From Daedaleopsis sinensis (Eukaryota > Basidiomycota > Agaricomycetes > Polyporales > Polyporaceae), in the NCBI GenBank assembly GCA_033807695.1, contig CM066308.1, positions 1,550,001 through 1,614,000 of the forward strand: a stretch of 64,000 nt of DNA. The letters are read 5' to 3'. The notes beneath the pieces are model-generated. The model was not told the origin of the DNA. It searched no databases and was given only the letters and a program-made list of their open reading frames with translations. Both the position numbers and the translations under genes were made by a program. Below, piece by piece: positions 35,340 through 47,005 of this stretch (position 1 is its first letter; each line of letters begins with the position of its first letter).

Positions 35340-38300
35340 CTACAGAAGCATAAGAGACTCGGCTGTATCATCTAATTCCATATTCACGTCATCCGAGTCA
35401 GCAGCGCTGTCAGCCGATGCGTCAAGATCCAACAATTCATATATCGAACATGGTTTGAATGGGAATAGGGAATAAGGGCTGGGAGATGTTACTAGCCCGG
35501 TGATAGTGTGCCGCAGGCCGTTCAATGTCGCCTTCAGAGTCAGCATCCCCGGCTAGCTGGAGAGTGCTTGCAATGTCACGTAAATCTGATGGTCCCATTG
35601 ACTCCGCGGAATCCTCAGATGTGCTTGGTAGTGGGGCTTCAAAGGAGTCCAAGTTGGCAAGAGGATGGTCAAACACGTCTTCGTCCATTGCAGTTTCGAG
35701 GCTACTAAGGGGAGCGGGGGCCCGGGAAGGCTCGGAGTCACTTGCTTGCGGCGGCGGCTTGGAGGTCCACCTGCAGCAAAGTGATGTTTGAGGTGTTGCT
35801 TCATCTGACTTTCATTCCGGTACAGATCCTGGAGGTGCATCTTGAGCTCAGCAAGCTCAGACAAAGTCTTGGTCCCCATCCGGTTGCGGAGCTTCATGAG
35901 AAGCTGCCCAAATACACTGAAGAGACGTTCACATGTGGCGGAGTTGGCAGAGATGGAGAGGAGATGATTGGAAAGGATCAGAAGTGGGCGGCGTTGAGCA
36001 AAGCTCTTCTTCATCACAGTAGCTTTCCAGATGTTAAGAGGTTCAATAGGGCGGTTCTATATGGAAATAATTAGTTTATTAAATCTATAACTTAAATAGA
36101 TCACGTACCTCTGCTTGTGCGCGACTCTGTTCATCCTCGATATATGTTGCCAACTTAGCGTACCGGCCAGTCTCGTCGAGATATTGGTGAAGTTCGGTAA
36201 TGAGCTGCATCCTCGGAGAAGAAACATTTCCACAACCGTCTCATCAGGTCGTTAACCTCGGCTTGCATGAAGACCATAAGGTCTGCAAATGGTGCCATGC
36301 GGTACCTTAGGTTTAGAATGACAGTAGCGACAAAGACAGCCTGGTCGGCCTTCGCCTAGCGCTTTTCAATGCTAGCGAGGACAGCCTCACGTGTGTTGTC
36401 GTCGATCATGTCGGTGGAAAGGGATGAGAAGCGATGATGTAAGAATCCAAACATGAGCAGAATTTGATCAAGCCGACAATGTGCAGCTTGAGCGACATTT
36501 GCCGCAACAGCAAGTGGCTTGAGGTGGAGCTTCACTCTGCAACAAAACACATACAGTTATTAATTGCTAAGTTACTGCTATGCTGCTGCAAGAACGTACC
36601 TTGTCAATGAATGCCAGACTCATTGACCGTTCTCCACGAGCGCGATCATCTTTTTCGCTTCCCTCTTTGCAGCAGTCGACTTGATGCCTGTGAGGAACAT
36701 AGCACCAGGTGTTCCACGATGCCGATCTTGTGCGATGATGAGCTCCAAGGTAGACCGAAGCTCAAGAAGATGACGGAAAGCAAGGTAGTGTGATGTCCAT
36801 TGAGTAAGGACCGGGCGGATCACGGTGAGCGCAGGTTGTCCGCTGGAGAGCCTAGTATCTCTAATGCACCCAAGGATATATGTACGACATCGAAGCCAGC
36901 TGATCAGCTTCTCCGCGAGATCTGTGTCTTCGAGAAGCAGACTAGAGCTTTTTAAGTAGTCACCAACGATCAGATTGATCTGGTAAAAGTCGTCGTTCAG
37001 CTACGCAGCCAATGATTACCACATATACTTACTTACCTGATGTGCATAGCAGTCAAGAACCACCAAGTCAGGACGTTTGGCAAGGAGAAGAAGCTGTGCC
37101 TTGCGAGACTTGCCAGATGCATCAGAGGTAAACGCAACTACAGATACATGCCAGTTCGATTTGATGTTCTCAAATGTATCCTCAATGTGTGATAGAAAGC
37201 GATCAGCAGTCTTGCGCTCTTTAGAGACGTCAAGCACAGAGACTGTGTTGGCCTGGAAAGATATAATATATATTAAGATAATAAATCTTAAGCAATGCTC
37301 GCACAACATACCTCTCGCCGAGCAGTTATTACAAACACAAGGAGATGGTAGTTATTGATACCTGTCCAACCATCACCTTGAACTGTAGCTATTTGTCCAC
37401 CAGTGCGTGAAATTGCCTTCGCGCGGAAGCTCTTGACCTCCTTGGGAATGAGACACCGAGTGAGAACCTTCTGAGAGGGTGTCTTGGCTGCAGAGATGAA
37501 TTCGTCACATAAGGTGAGCCAGACGGGGTTCTGAACCCAAGTCAGTGCAAAGTTTGCTGACGCAGTAAGCTGAGCAATGAGAGACTCGAAGCGCTGCTGT
37601 CGTGCAGGGGTCCATGATTGAGCTGACCGTAGTAGAGGTTGTCCATAAAACCCGCCGGGACTATGGGAAGAGCTAGACGGACCGGACCCAGAGTTGGAGG
37701 CAGTGGCAGTGGTATGATAGAAAGCGAAGCTTGAACTTGGAGATACAGGTACAGATCCAGACGAGTCGGAACCAGTGTTTATTTAAAAGCTACTGATCAA
37801 GCCAAGGCTTACGGAGCGGGACATGGGGGGGATGATGACCGGCTGTGGAGCACCAACCGGGCTTGCAGGAGGTAGCATGAAAGATGTCTGAGTACCGGAG
37901 TACGGGGTTCCTAAACCGGTAGTATCCAAGCGTAGCATGCCAGAGTGTGGAGGTAGTGCGGAATAGGAGTGTGAGTGTGAGGGTGTGTATGGACTAGGAA
38001 GTGGAGGCGGAAGGAATGGGTCGTAGGAGAACCCCTAAGGACTCGGAGCCGGCATAGCAGACAAACTTGAATTTTGCACTTTTGCTGCCGCTTTCTGCAG
38101 CTTCCGCTCCTTCTCCTCCCTCAAATCCGACTGGGCTCGGTCACGTACTGATTGCGGCTGGTGGGAGCAGTCTTGGAGGTGTATGAGAAGGGTCTGTTTA
38201 CGGCTCAAAAGGTAGCCGCGTCTCTTGTCTAATTGCATATTGATCTCCCATATTATAATAGGTAGAAATATTCATCAGATGCATCAGATGCGAATATACA

Positions 38301-38557
38301 CCATACTGACGGGACATTTGGATAGAAAGGTCGCCTCTGACTGCAGCCCGATCTCCCGCGGCAACAGCAGCCTCATCCTGCTCTCGCTCCAACTTGAGGC
38401 TCTCCTCCATATAGGATTTGCAATAGACTTTGATTTTCTCGCCGCTGCCGGATGCTGTGGATTGCCTAGTAGCTGTATTTGGATGGTCATGGAAGTGATC
38501 CCACCACCATCCTCGTTGATCCGGACGGGTTTGTCGGATGGGTGAGACTGGAGGCAT
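35340..38557 (-). pseudogene. hAT-family transposase gene, degraded
   Basis: Minus-strand transposase reading from ATG 38557 to a stop near 35340. The N-terminus has a BED-finger-like start (WWWDHFHDHPNTATR ... KVYCKSYMEE). After an intron of about 80 nt ending near 38239 comes TLLIHLQDCSHQPQSVR. The middle has typical hAT/DUF659 text: LTRCLIPKEVKSFRAKA, GDGWTGINNYHLLVFVITA and SDASGKSRKAQ. The end has the hAT dimerisation motif SANSATCERLFSVFGQLL with LRNRMGTKTLSELAELKM, then an acidic tail (YELLDLDASADSAADSDD). An in-frame TAG at 38035-38037 interrupts an otherwise continuous Pro/Ser linker, and several segments need frame changes or introns. It is therefore probably dead, although some breaks may be introns. 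Terminal repeats were not resolved. Confidence 0.85.
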
Positions 38558-38850
38558 ACTAGGAGTAGCGGTATCGGTGACTAGTACTAGAGACTAGGAG
38601 CAGTGTATGGTGGCGGAGAGACTCAGAGGATGCTAGTTGCCAGCCCTGCTACCTGCTAGACCCCATCGATCCCATCACTCATGCCTCTGACACGTTCAGC
38701 GAGAGTTCGTCGAAAATGAAACACTCAGCCTGTGCATTCTAATTATAGTGGTACATTTCCATTCAAGATATAAACCAAGCGCCCTGGACCGCCCGGCCCG
38801 CCAGGGTCTAAGGTCGCCAGACGTCTCAAACGGGAATGCTGTGCTAAGGT
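38558..38850. other. Spacer upstream of the hAT transposase start
   Basis: About 290 bp with no gene. It holds a GC-rich patch (about 38780-38830) containing GGTCTAAGGTCGCC and ends with TGCTAAGGT (38842-38850), which recurs at 39699-39707 on the far side of the next element. Confidence 0.4.
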
Positions 38851-39697
38851 AAGGCTGAACAATAGGTCAGGTCATGTGCAGGTAGATCCGGATCCGACCC
38901 GGCGCTTGACCCGTAGGTCCGGATCTTCCGGATCCAGATCAAGCGCCGGGTCATATCATCCCGGATCCAGGTCGGACCGTCGCAATTTTGTCCCGGATCC
39001 AGGTCAGACCTACGCAATTTTACGGATCCGTGCACAAGGATCCGTGGTCCACAGAGGGCGTGTTTCCGGTGCGAATCGCCTGAGACTTCGCTCAATGTTA
39101 CCTTACTGGGCCTTCTATATGTCTGCAAAGTTCCATACAAATCGGTCCAGTATACGATATTCTATGAATGTTACGGTGTATCCCCGTTCTGCGCCCTTGT
39201 ACGGGACAAACCGATCAAAGATATGCCTCTAGCATTATTGTTCATGCACAAATAAATGTTCAAAATATTATCCAGAGCTCGCTTTAGGACTGCAAATCAA
39301 CCGTCTAAGAACGAGAGGTTCATTCGCTGAATCGCGTACAGGATCTGCAATTTACTGACCAATATAGTAAAACCGCATAACCGCTTGGGAAGCGTTGAAT
39401 GATTGGCCCATATCTCGGTGAACTATGAATAGATCCTCACGATACCGGGTCCATTGTGTGCTTATGGATCGCGGGTACCTATGTGCAAAGGACGAGAGGA
39501 TCGTCTTACGAAACGCTCACGGTATATCATTTCATGTATCCCTCCGCAGGTCGACCTGTAGGTACCGGATCCGGATCGTCCGGATCCGGATCAAGCGCCG
39601 GATCGGATCTTTCCGGGTCTAGGTAGGACCCCGAGGGACCCCTCTGACCTGTAGGTCCGGGTCCGGATAACCTATGGATCGATCCGTGTTCAGCCTT
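38851..39697. mobile_element. Non-autonomous inverted-repeat element, 847 bp
   Basis: Begins AAGGCTGAACA (38851) and ends with its complement TGTTCAGCCTT (to 39697). It is flanked by TGCTAAGGT at 38842-38850 and again at 39699-39707, one base off the right terminus. Both subterminal zones carry many GGATCCGGATC-type motifs and the sequence CAAGCGCCGG. No transposase frame is present. Length, short terminal inverted repeat and 8-9 bp flanking repeat would fit a hAT-derived or MULE-like MITE. The class is inference. Confidence 0.65.
38959..39021. repeat. 31-bp direct repeat inside the 847-bp element
   Basis: Two 31-bp copies at 38959-38989 and 38991-39021. They run from TCCCGGATCCAGGTC to CGCAATTTT with three or four differences. 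Such subterminal repeats are typical of transposase-binding regions. Confidence 0.85.
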
Positions 39698-39930
39698 ATG
39701 CTAAGGTCGCCCGACCACCATCAAATGACTTCAGACCCCAGCATACGACCGGCACATCACTGGCTAGAAATGTGTCCGGCGGAACAAGCTGAGGACTCCG
39801 CTTGATGTCTACGGTGCTTTTATTAGCTCCACATCAACTGACTATGTGTGTATTTCGGATGAAAAGGGTCTAACATTATGAAAACAGCTGTAAGCTCGAA
39901 TTCTCGCTTGTATTTCACCTAACAATCTAA

Positions 39931-41253
39931 CACCGGGGGCATGGGGCCATGTATCCAGCGGATACACGGTAGTTACACGGTAGTTAAGATCCAAATATAA
40001 TCACCATGTTTCCCACTCAAAAAATTGTGGAAAAATTCCAAATGTATTCACAGTGTGACCACTACGGTGTATCCGGTGGATCTATTTGGAATGTAACCAC
40101 TGGATACACTTTGAATGTGTCCAGTGTGTAGCTTGTGGAAATATGGTGGTCAAATTTCATATGTTTCTTCAATATAGATCACATAAATCTCGAGGATATA
40201 CCCTAGTCAAATGCCGTATTCATTCCAAATGTAACCACTATATATAATCGCTGTAACTGCAAGATACACAGCAGAGCTATGGTGGATACATTCAAAATGT
40301 ATCCAGCATATGATTGACATGTATCACTGGTGAATCTTGTAGATACATGGGGTATACATTTGAAATGAAACCACAGTGTAACTCGAATGTGTCCAAAGAG
40401 TACAGCAAGGATAAATATTGGAAACATTCAGAATGTGTCCAGGATGTGTCTAAGATGTATCCATGGTGAAAAAAACTGCTACTACTACTACTACTACCAT
40501 GGCTACTACTACTACTACTAGAAACTACTTATCACTACTACTACAGTGGTTGGTGTGAACAGGGGCAGTGCAGAGGTGGTCACAGGTTGAGTGATCATGT
40601 CAGCATTGCTAACAGTAACTATTGATTACTACTACTACTACCATCCTGCTACTACTACTACTACTCTTTGCACACAGAAAGCGACGAAAGCGACTTTGCA
40701 TGCAAAGAGCGACAGAAAGCGACTCTATACATCTTAGACACATCCTGGACACATTCTGGATGTTTCCAAAATTTATCCTCGCTGTACTCTTTGGACACAT
40801 TCGAGTTACACTGTGGTTTCATTTCAAATGTATACCCCATGTATCTGCAAGATTCACCAGTGATACATGTCAATCATATGCTGGATACATTTTGAATGTA
40901 TCCACCATAGCTCTGCTGTGTATCTTGCAGTTACAGCGATTATATATAGTGGTTACATTTGGAATGAATACGGCATTTGACTAGGGTATATCCTCGAGAT
41001 TTATGTGATCTATATTGAAGAAACATATGGAATTTGACCACCATATTTCCACAAGCTACACACTGGACACATGCAAAGTGTATCCAGTGGTTACATTTCG
41101 AATAGATCCACCGGATACACAGTGGTCACACTGTGAATACATTTGGAATTTTTCCACAATTTTTCAAGCAGGAAACATGGTGATTATATTTGGATCTTAA
41201 CTACCGTGTAACTACCGTGTATCCGCTGGTTACATGGCCCCATGCCCCCGGTG
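39931..41253. mobile_element. MITE-like element with 530-bp inverted arms, 1,323 bp
   Basis: The left arm 39931-40460 and right arm 40727-41253 are near-perfect reverse complements with a spacer of about 266 bp. Termini are CACCGGGGGCATGGGGCCAT and its complement. TAA flanks both sides (39928-39930 and 41254-41256), consistent with a 3-bp target duplication. The arms are themselves full of short palindromes built on GGATACATT...AATGTATCC. No transposase is encoded; the mirrored frames (40203-40427 minus, part of 40622-40984 plus) are arm artefacts. TAA duplication suggests PIF/Harbinger, whereas 3-bp duplication with CAC ends would also suit CACTA-like elements. Confidence 0.85.
40479..40665. 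repeat. (CTA)n microsatellite runs in the element spacer
   Basis: Four runs of ACT/CTA trinucleotides (about 40479-40497, 40503-40520, 40627-40640, 40648-40665) lie in the loop between the two long arms. Confidence 0.9.
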
Positions 41254-42087
41254 TAATTCTCACATTCCCTACTAGCTGGTGAACAAATGCTGAAATCCCT
41301 TGTCTGCTGCACGTGATCCTGAGCAGCGCCTGTTGGCTTTGTCGGTTTCAGCGAGCCGTATCAAGTACTTTGCCATGCCTCTCTTGCTCCTACATCTTCA
41401 AATTTCAAAGTACCAAGTCCCTCATCACTCTCAGTACTCACCCTCGTGACAGCCACCCTCAGCCTATCCCATCCTCTGGTTTCTCTGCATTTGGAATCTG
41501 GTGTCTGACTTTAGTCTCAACGTAAATCTTCCATTATGTCGGACATGACCACTCTCAGGCAGATGTGCTGGCATTGACAAGGTCTCACTGAGAGCCATTG
41601 ATGATGCTGTGGCACCCACAATCTCCTTCAGTTAATACACTATGGACTACACAGTAGGTTTGTTAACTTGTCTATTGCCCGCTACCCCTCTGCACTCTCT
41701 GATCCCAGTGAACAATAGGGTCCTGCATCAGCAGACCCCCATATGCCTTAATGCCCTTAACAGCCAATTAACAGTGATTAACAGCAGTTAATGGGCTATT
41801 CTCATGAGATTATGGAGGGTGATAATTGGATGTTAATGTGATCTGATAATCTCAATAATTGGAGCCTATAGCGTGTGCAGGTCCTGCTAGGGTTCCAGCT
41901 CAGATTCCGCTGCCCAGGAATGCTCATGCAGTTCGACGAGATGGTTGGTATAAATCATTTCATTGATACATACACACACAATACATGATCAAACAACATT
42001 ATATTTATATATCCTGTAGACAAGTGCACATACAGAAAGCATGGCGAGCACTCCAGGTGAAACAGCGAGGATGCGGACAGTGGAAGC

Positions 42088-42211
42088 AGATGAGGGGAGC
42101 AGATGGCCGACATGGATGAGGGAAGCAGATGGCCGACACAGATGAGGGAAGTAAACGGGGCAGGGCAGATGGGGGAAGCAAATGGGGCGGGGCAGACGGG
42201 GGAAGCAAACA
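42088..42211. repeat. G-rich minisatellite
   Basis: Imperfect units built on GATGAGGGAAGCAGATGGCC (about 27 bp, roughly two copies) pass into units built on GGGCAGACGGGGGAAGCAAA (about 27 bp, two copies). Confidence 0.8.
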
Positions 42212-42320
42212 TACAAGAGCACCAATCCCGAGCGCAGAGTTTGCATGGTTGCTCGGTGTGATGCATGCAGAGTGCAGACGGGCAAGCACACTCATCCCGG
42301 TGCAGCTCTGGTTGTTTGAT

Positions 42321-42364
42321 GTGTGTGTGCCGTGTGTGTGCCGTGTGTGTGCCGTGTGTGTGCC
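42321..42364. repeat. 11-bp minisatellite, four copies
   Basis: GTGTGTGTGCC is repeated four times head to tail without variation. Confidence 0.95.
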
Positions 42365-43693
42365 CCCTTCTGCTCCTCCATGACCTCTCAGAGTGCATGC
42401 TTGTCCTCAAGGACACGAGTAGGGCTGAGGAGCTGATATCCATAGCCCATGTTAGTGACAAGTTGGCCAGAAGTATGTTCTCAACTTCAACCAATGCAGT
42501 TGAAAGAACTCACCTGGTTAGCTAGCTGTCAGTAAGTAAAGCCGTCATCTGGGCCACCTGGCTATCATCCATCCAAATAGGATGTCCCGAGGGACTGACC
42601 TTTGGGATGCACCAACAGAGCACTCTTGTAACAGCTGTTGAGCAGGTTTCGGAGAGGGTGTGCATTAGCTAGAGAGTATTTGGAGGAGAGACGCTGGACG
42701 GTGGAGCACACAGACCTCGCTGCCACCAGACATCGTGTTCAAGCGCTGGGAGCAAACATTGACAAATAGTGGACTTAAGAAACAGAATGAGCTTTGTCTC
42801 AAGTGCCCGATGCAAGCCTCACTTCCCTGCAAAATGTGAGCCAGTCTGTATGAGTGGGAACATGAGAACAGTATAGGAAACACTCTCAGACACTAGGGCA
42901 ACTGTGTGTCTTGACTTTATAATGAAGCCACAAGATACTGTTCATACTTACCCTTATTACTCTGATTATTGTGATTAATCCAATTACCGCCCCAATTTAA
43001 TAGTGATAATCGCATTAAGGCAAACAGGGATCTACTGATGTGCCTGTCATCTGATAGAGATGACTTTGCAAGAGTGATCAGAGTAGGTCTCTCATTCGTT
43101 CACCTCTTTGCTACTTGAGGTACACTCGCTTTAAGGTTTGTCGGTATCTTTATTTAATGGACTTGTACGATGCTGTTGTTCTCGGACTATTAGACGCCTG
43201 CCTGTATCATAGCTGCTGTATTGGTAGACACCTCGGACCGGTGCTCCATTGTCTCAGTAGGTACTGTACAGTTACCGGATAGTTATAGATAAAAGTATGT
43301 ATGGGTGAGTGAGAGGAACAACCTCTCACCACCCACCGCTGTAACCTGTCACCTAGAATATAGGCTTTGGATGAGTCACAGCACCAGGCGTGAGATAGCG
43401 TGAATAATAACACTTTTTTGACTTGCCTCACATCTACATCTAGGCAAGAGTATTACCATGTCACATAGTAGCAACGGCGACAACACCTCGATGGATCAGG
43501 TCACTGATCTGTCGCAGTAGAATTGCTCATCAGAACAGTTACCGGGTGATCCAGGGTATGCCCGGACTGCCCGCATAGAAGAAGTACCTGACAAAGGAGA
43601 TAACGACCTCAGACCGCGTCTGATTCAATTGACCCCTCTGTCACTGACACATGTAGGAGGTCAAACCTCGCCACTACCAGTAGTGTCAAGAGT

Positions 43694-44776
43694 ATGATCC
43701 ACTTCTGCCCCCCTCACTTAAAACTCAAAATGTCTAACCAATTCAGCTGCCTGGACAACTCGCCTGATACATCTGCATCGCACATGTCTTCATGGGGCTC
43801 CTCAAACCCATTCAATCCTCCGACAAGCTGGGGGACGCAGTCGGCGTCCTGGAACGGCTTGGACTTGGCAAGCGTGTCCAGAGGGGGAGGGACCAGACAC
43901 GAGGTCCAGCCTCTACCTCCTCCGGGTGCGCAACCCGTAATGCAGCCCCCCTAATTCTTCTGCCATCCCACTGCGGTCCCATACGACCACCCTAATCAGG
44001 TGTATGTGTATGTCAGGGCCCCAGCTCCATTTCACCAAGTAAGCACCCCCATCGCTCCGCAGGCACCCGACCACAACACATGGCAGGCTGCCTACGAGGC
44101 ATCATGTGAGACGATAGAGGCTTTGAATGCGCAAATTCGGGACAAGAGCAGAGACTCCGGGAGTGTGAAGACGAGGTCGTGTGTCACGAAGCAGAGCTGC
44201 TCCGACAGTGCCCCCCACCTCTCCCGCTCCTGCAGCACCACCGCTTACACCCCGCTCCATGTGAGTTGCACTATGACTCTGTGCACAAGCATCACCACTC
44301 TCCAGCCACACCCCAGCGCCAGGCTGAGGCTCCAACTCCCCCCAGACACCTGTCTGCCTACAAACACATCAAGCCAGGCTGGGCCATCACACCAGCCTGC
44401 CACTGCTCCATCTACGAGCATGGTGAGCCAGGCTGGATCGTCACACCAGTCAACCACTGCTCCTCCCACTATCAATGCCCCTGCGATCGCTGGTCCCTCA
44501 GGCCCAACAGTTCCTGTCATCGAGCCCACAGCAGACCACAACATTGTGATGACCCTGGCAGAACAAAATGACCCCTTGGCGTCCCACAAGCATTCACGTG
44601 ACCCCGAGGAGCACCCTGCAGACTGCACTGGGCGAGGACCCGTCACAACTGTAAGCTTACTGAGGTCAGCGGACACTAGAGGGAAAAGCACTCGAACACG
44701 CAACAATGTAAACAGAAACAAGCTGCGTAGCGAGAGTGGGAGCTACCATAAGAATACAACAATAGGGAGAACATAG
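43694..44776 (+). pseudogene. Degenerate open frames, possibly retroelement gag-related
   Basis: Two frames (43694-43954 and 44000-44776) in different phases encode Pro/Ser/Gln-rich protein with a short helical stretch (WQAAYEASCETIEALNAQIRD). An internal tandem of 54 bp (44372-44425 and 44426-44479) encodes SQAGPSHQPATAP then SQAGSSHQSTTAP. No catalytic or zinc motif is present. Low-complexity protein with a short coil is common in Agaricomycete retroelement-associated reading frames, but the assignment is tentative. Confidence 0.3.
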
Positions 44777-45107
44777 TGAACGTGCTGAGCTACGCAGGGC
44801 GAGAGCAATCTAAATATGCATCGTAAACCAAGTATCAGAGGGCGCAAGCACGGTGGAGAAGGGAAGGGGAGCCAGTCATATCTGCCCGCTGGGGGCATCC
44901 AATCCATGCCTTCCGCCTGTCTGTCCGTCACCTTGAGCTGTCCGTCACCTGTCCGTCACTGGAGCCGTGTAACAGTGTTACACTCCTCCCCATCCACAAG
45001 AAAAGAGCCTGGTCAAGAAGGGACATGGAGGTTGAGGTTGTGCAATTTGAGATATTTGTCGAGAGCGACGAGGTCCTTGACATTGCGGCCAGGCCACTAG
45101 CTGTTGT

Positions 45108-45175
45108 AGTTCTGATGTATTACGAACAGGTACTTTTTCTAAGCCTTATTGCAATAGGAACAGGCAAGGCATATG
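45108..45175 (+). repeat. 68-bp orphan end of the 1.7-kb inverted-repeat element
   Basis: From AGTTCTGATGTATTACGAAC to GGCAAGGCATATG this segment matches, with a few differences, the first 68 bp of the terminal repeat at 60278 (and the mirrored end at 61981). No partner arm is found nearby, so it is a truncated or solo copy. Confidence 0.85.
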
Positions 45176-45297
45176 TAACCCTCGCCCTAGGTAGACGTGA
45201 CATTACCCTCGCACTTATGTTACACAGCCTCTACTACCATCACACCTTCCTTATCCGTCCAGTACTTATTCCCATGGTTCGCCCTGCTTGCTGCTTT

Positions 45298-45375
45298 ACG
45301 TCTTACTTATCGCAGCAACGCAGGTATGTCTCAGTAGCACTACATCTGTACGTCTTACTTATCGCAGCAACGCAG
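45298..45375 (+). repeat. 26-bp direct repeat, possibly LTR R/U5
   Basis: The 26-bp unit starting ACGTCTTACTTATCGCAGCA occurs at 45298-45323 and 45350-45375 (period 52). It lies upstream of the gag-like frame. A 17-nt near-palindrome GTGTAACAGTGTTACAC at 44967-44983 could mark an LTR start, but no paired LTR was found. Confidence 0.6.
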
Positions 45376-45589
45376 ATCTTTTGTGCCTGTTCTGTTTCAT
45401 TGTTAGCCACAGCGGGCTTACACTTTTTTTTTGAACACCGCACAACAACAATGTCGTCGCCGGGACTCGAGGTCCAATCGAAACTGCACCCCACCTCCCT
45501 CTGCTGGCACAGACAGAACTCACGTTATATCCCTGCAACAGACATGGTTTAAGGTGTAGAACTTGACCTGAGGCTCGCCCCTTCTCTTC

Positions 45590-46693
45590 TTGTTCCCACC
45601 TTTTTCCCCAATCCTGTCGCGGCGTACACCGTCGATTCCTGTCCCGTTGCAAACACGCTCTCGAGCTCTGCCCGCCATAACCGGGACTCCCCACATCCTC
45701 CCTACCTTGGCGGTCGACGACATCAGGCTTGGCGAGGTCCTCGACGACACCGTCCCGTTCACGGAAGGCCTCTCGGAAATCTCCAGTCTCACATCCTTGT
45801 CGTCCACCCCGTTTTCCCGCTCGGAATCTCCCAGTGGCATAACATCTGGAGCCCCCGTTAGCTCTCGAGGACGCATACAGTCCCTACACCCGCGCATACA
45901 CCCAGTCGAATTGCGCATACAAGGACCCATAGTACGTTCTCGTTCGTCTCCTCCGTCCGTCTCCGCCCCGCCACCCAAGCTGGCATCTCCGTCACCGTTA
46001 CCGACAGCCCCCGCTCCCGTGATTCCATTACCAAACATCCCGCCCGCTGTTTCCGTCCCCACTGTCGCCTCTGTCGCAAAAGCTCCCGCATACAGTCCAC
46101 ATTTTAGACCGCTTCCCGCTGCAGCACCGATTTCCAGAGCTATTGACCTGTCCTTCGACTCAGACTCCGATCACCTTCCCGTCTCCATCATGTCATCTGC
46201 AATCTCTCCCTCTTCGGATCTCGCTGAGGTCAAATGCGACTCATACAAAGAGCTGCCGGCTCTCACTGCAGGCAAGCTGTCTCCGGTTGTCTACCACGAA
46301 TGGGTCGCCAAGTGCGTCCAGTACTTCGAGACGAAAGCCATTCCCAACGACCGCAAAGTCTTCGTGGCTATGTCTGGCATTCGCGACCCCCTCATGAAGG
46401 ATTGGTACTACGCGGACCAGCTCGCCTTGCATCGCCTGCCCTGGACCGATTTCTGCGCCCGTTTCCAGGAGCGATTCCTTGAGAAGTTCTGGGACCAGAA
46501 ACTTGTCCAGTCCATGTCCCGCCTGTTACAATCCGCTGAAGAACCACTCACACGGTTCATCGAATGTCTCGAAAGGCTCAGCACAAACACCTGCTTAACC
46601 ACCGGACTGCGTAGTCTGAGTTCAGGAGAGGAGCATCGCGAGGCGAGCATGGGAATGAAAAGGTTTCCTATGATTGGATGGCTAGTATATTAG
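45590..46693 (+). pseudogene. Retrotransposon Gag-like fragment
   Basis: An open frame of about 367 codons without a clear ATG. It starts with a long Pro/Ser/Thr-rich region (SEISSLTSLSSTPFSRSESP, then YSPHFRPLP). It continues into a Retrotrans_gag-like helical domain: LSPVVYHEWVAKCVQYFETK, MKDWYYADQLALHRLPWTDF, FQERFLEKFWDQKL and EPLTRFIECLERL. The frame then runs into a non-gag tail at about 46620, where an LTR-like segment begins. It lacks the zinc knuckle, protease and pol, so it is a 3'-truncated relic. The N-terminal part recurs on the minus strand at 55.8-56.5 kb. Confidence 0.65.
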
Positions 46694-46943
46694 TTGTAGC
46701 TTATTTGGCGACAGTCTGTACAGTATATAAGGCAGCGGTTCTGCAGCCCAGCAATCCAGCGCAGTAGCTCCAGAGATCGAGTCTGAGAAGCAGAACCAGT
46801 CAACCGTTAATCTATAGCAGACCGCCGGACCTCCAGTTTCTCTAGCAGAGCAGCCTTACCTCAGGAAGTTGCTTGACTTCCATCTGAAGTTGCTTGACTT
46901 CCTTGTCTACCGTCGACTGGCTACGTGACGTCGAGCTACAACA
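46618..46943 (+). mobile_element. LTR-like segment
   Basis: Begins TGAGTTCAGG directly at the point where the gag-like reading is lost and ends near CTACAACA. It contains a TATA box (TATATAAGG at 46724) and a downstream 17-bp duplication (GAAGTTGCTTGACTTCC, twice). This resembles a solo or truncated LTR. No second LTR was identified, and the limits are approximate. Confidence 0.35.
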
Positions 46944-47005
46944 CCGGGAACCTGTCCACCACCTCGCAACCTTTCAGGTAGCTTATCTCGTGCCCGTTTG
47001 GGTGT

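Larger units (their letters stand above)
41254..43690. other. No supportable gene; minisatellite-bearing spacer
   Basis: About 2.4 kb without a convincing gene. Open frames here (for example 41955-42494 minus, full of Cys/Ser/Pro/His) follow simple-sequence composition. Two minisatellites are listed separately. Confidence 0.4.

Noticed and set aside
38851..39697. CRISPR-like reading of repeated GGATCC motifs
   Set aside because: Eukaryotic context, irregular spacing, mirrored arrangement and no cas genes. It fits transposon subterminal repeats.
40203..40984. Two frames encoding almost the same hydrophobic protein on opposite strands (40203-40427 minus, 40622-40984 plus)
   Set aside because: Both lie in the mirrored arms of the 1,323-bp element and are explained by the inverted repeat.
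42265..42525. Frame with VCRVCAVCVPCVCP
   Set aside because: Translation of the 11-bp GTGTGTGTGCC minisatellite; the Cys pattern is a simple-repeat artefact.
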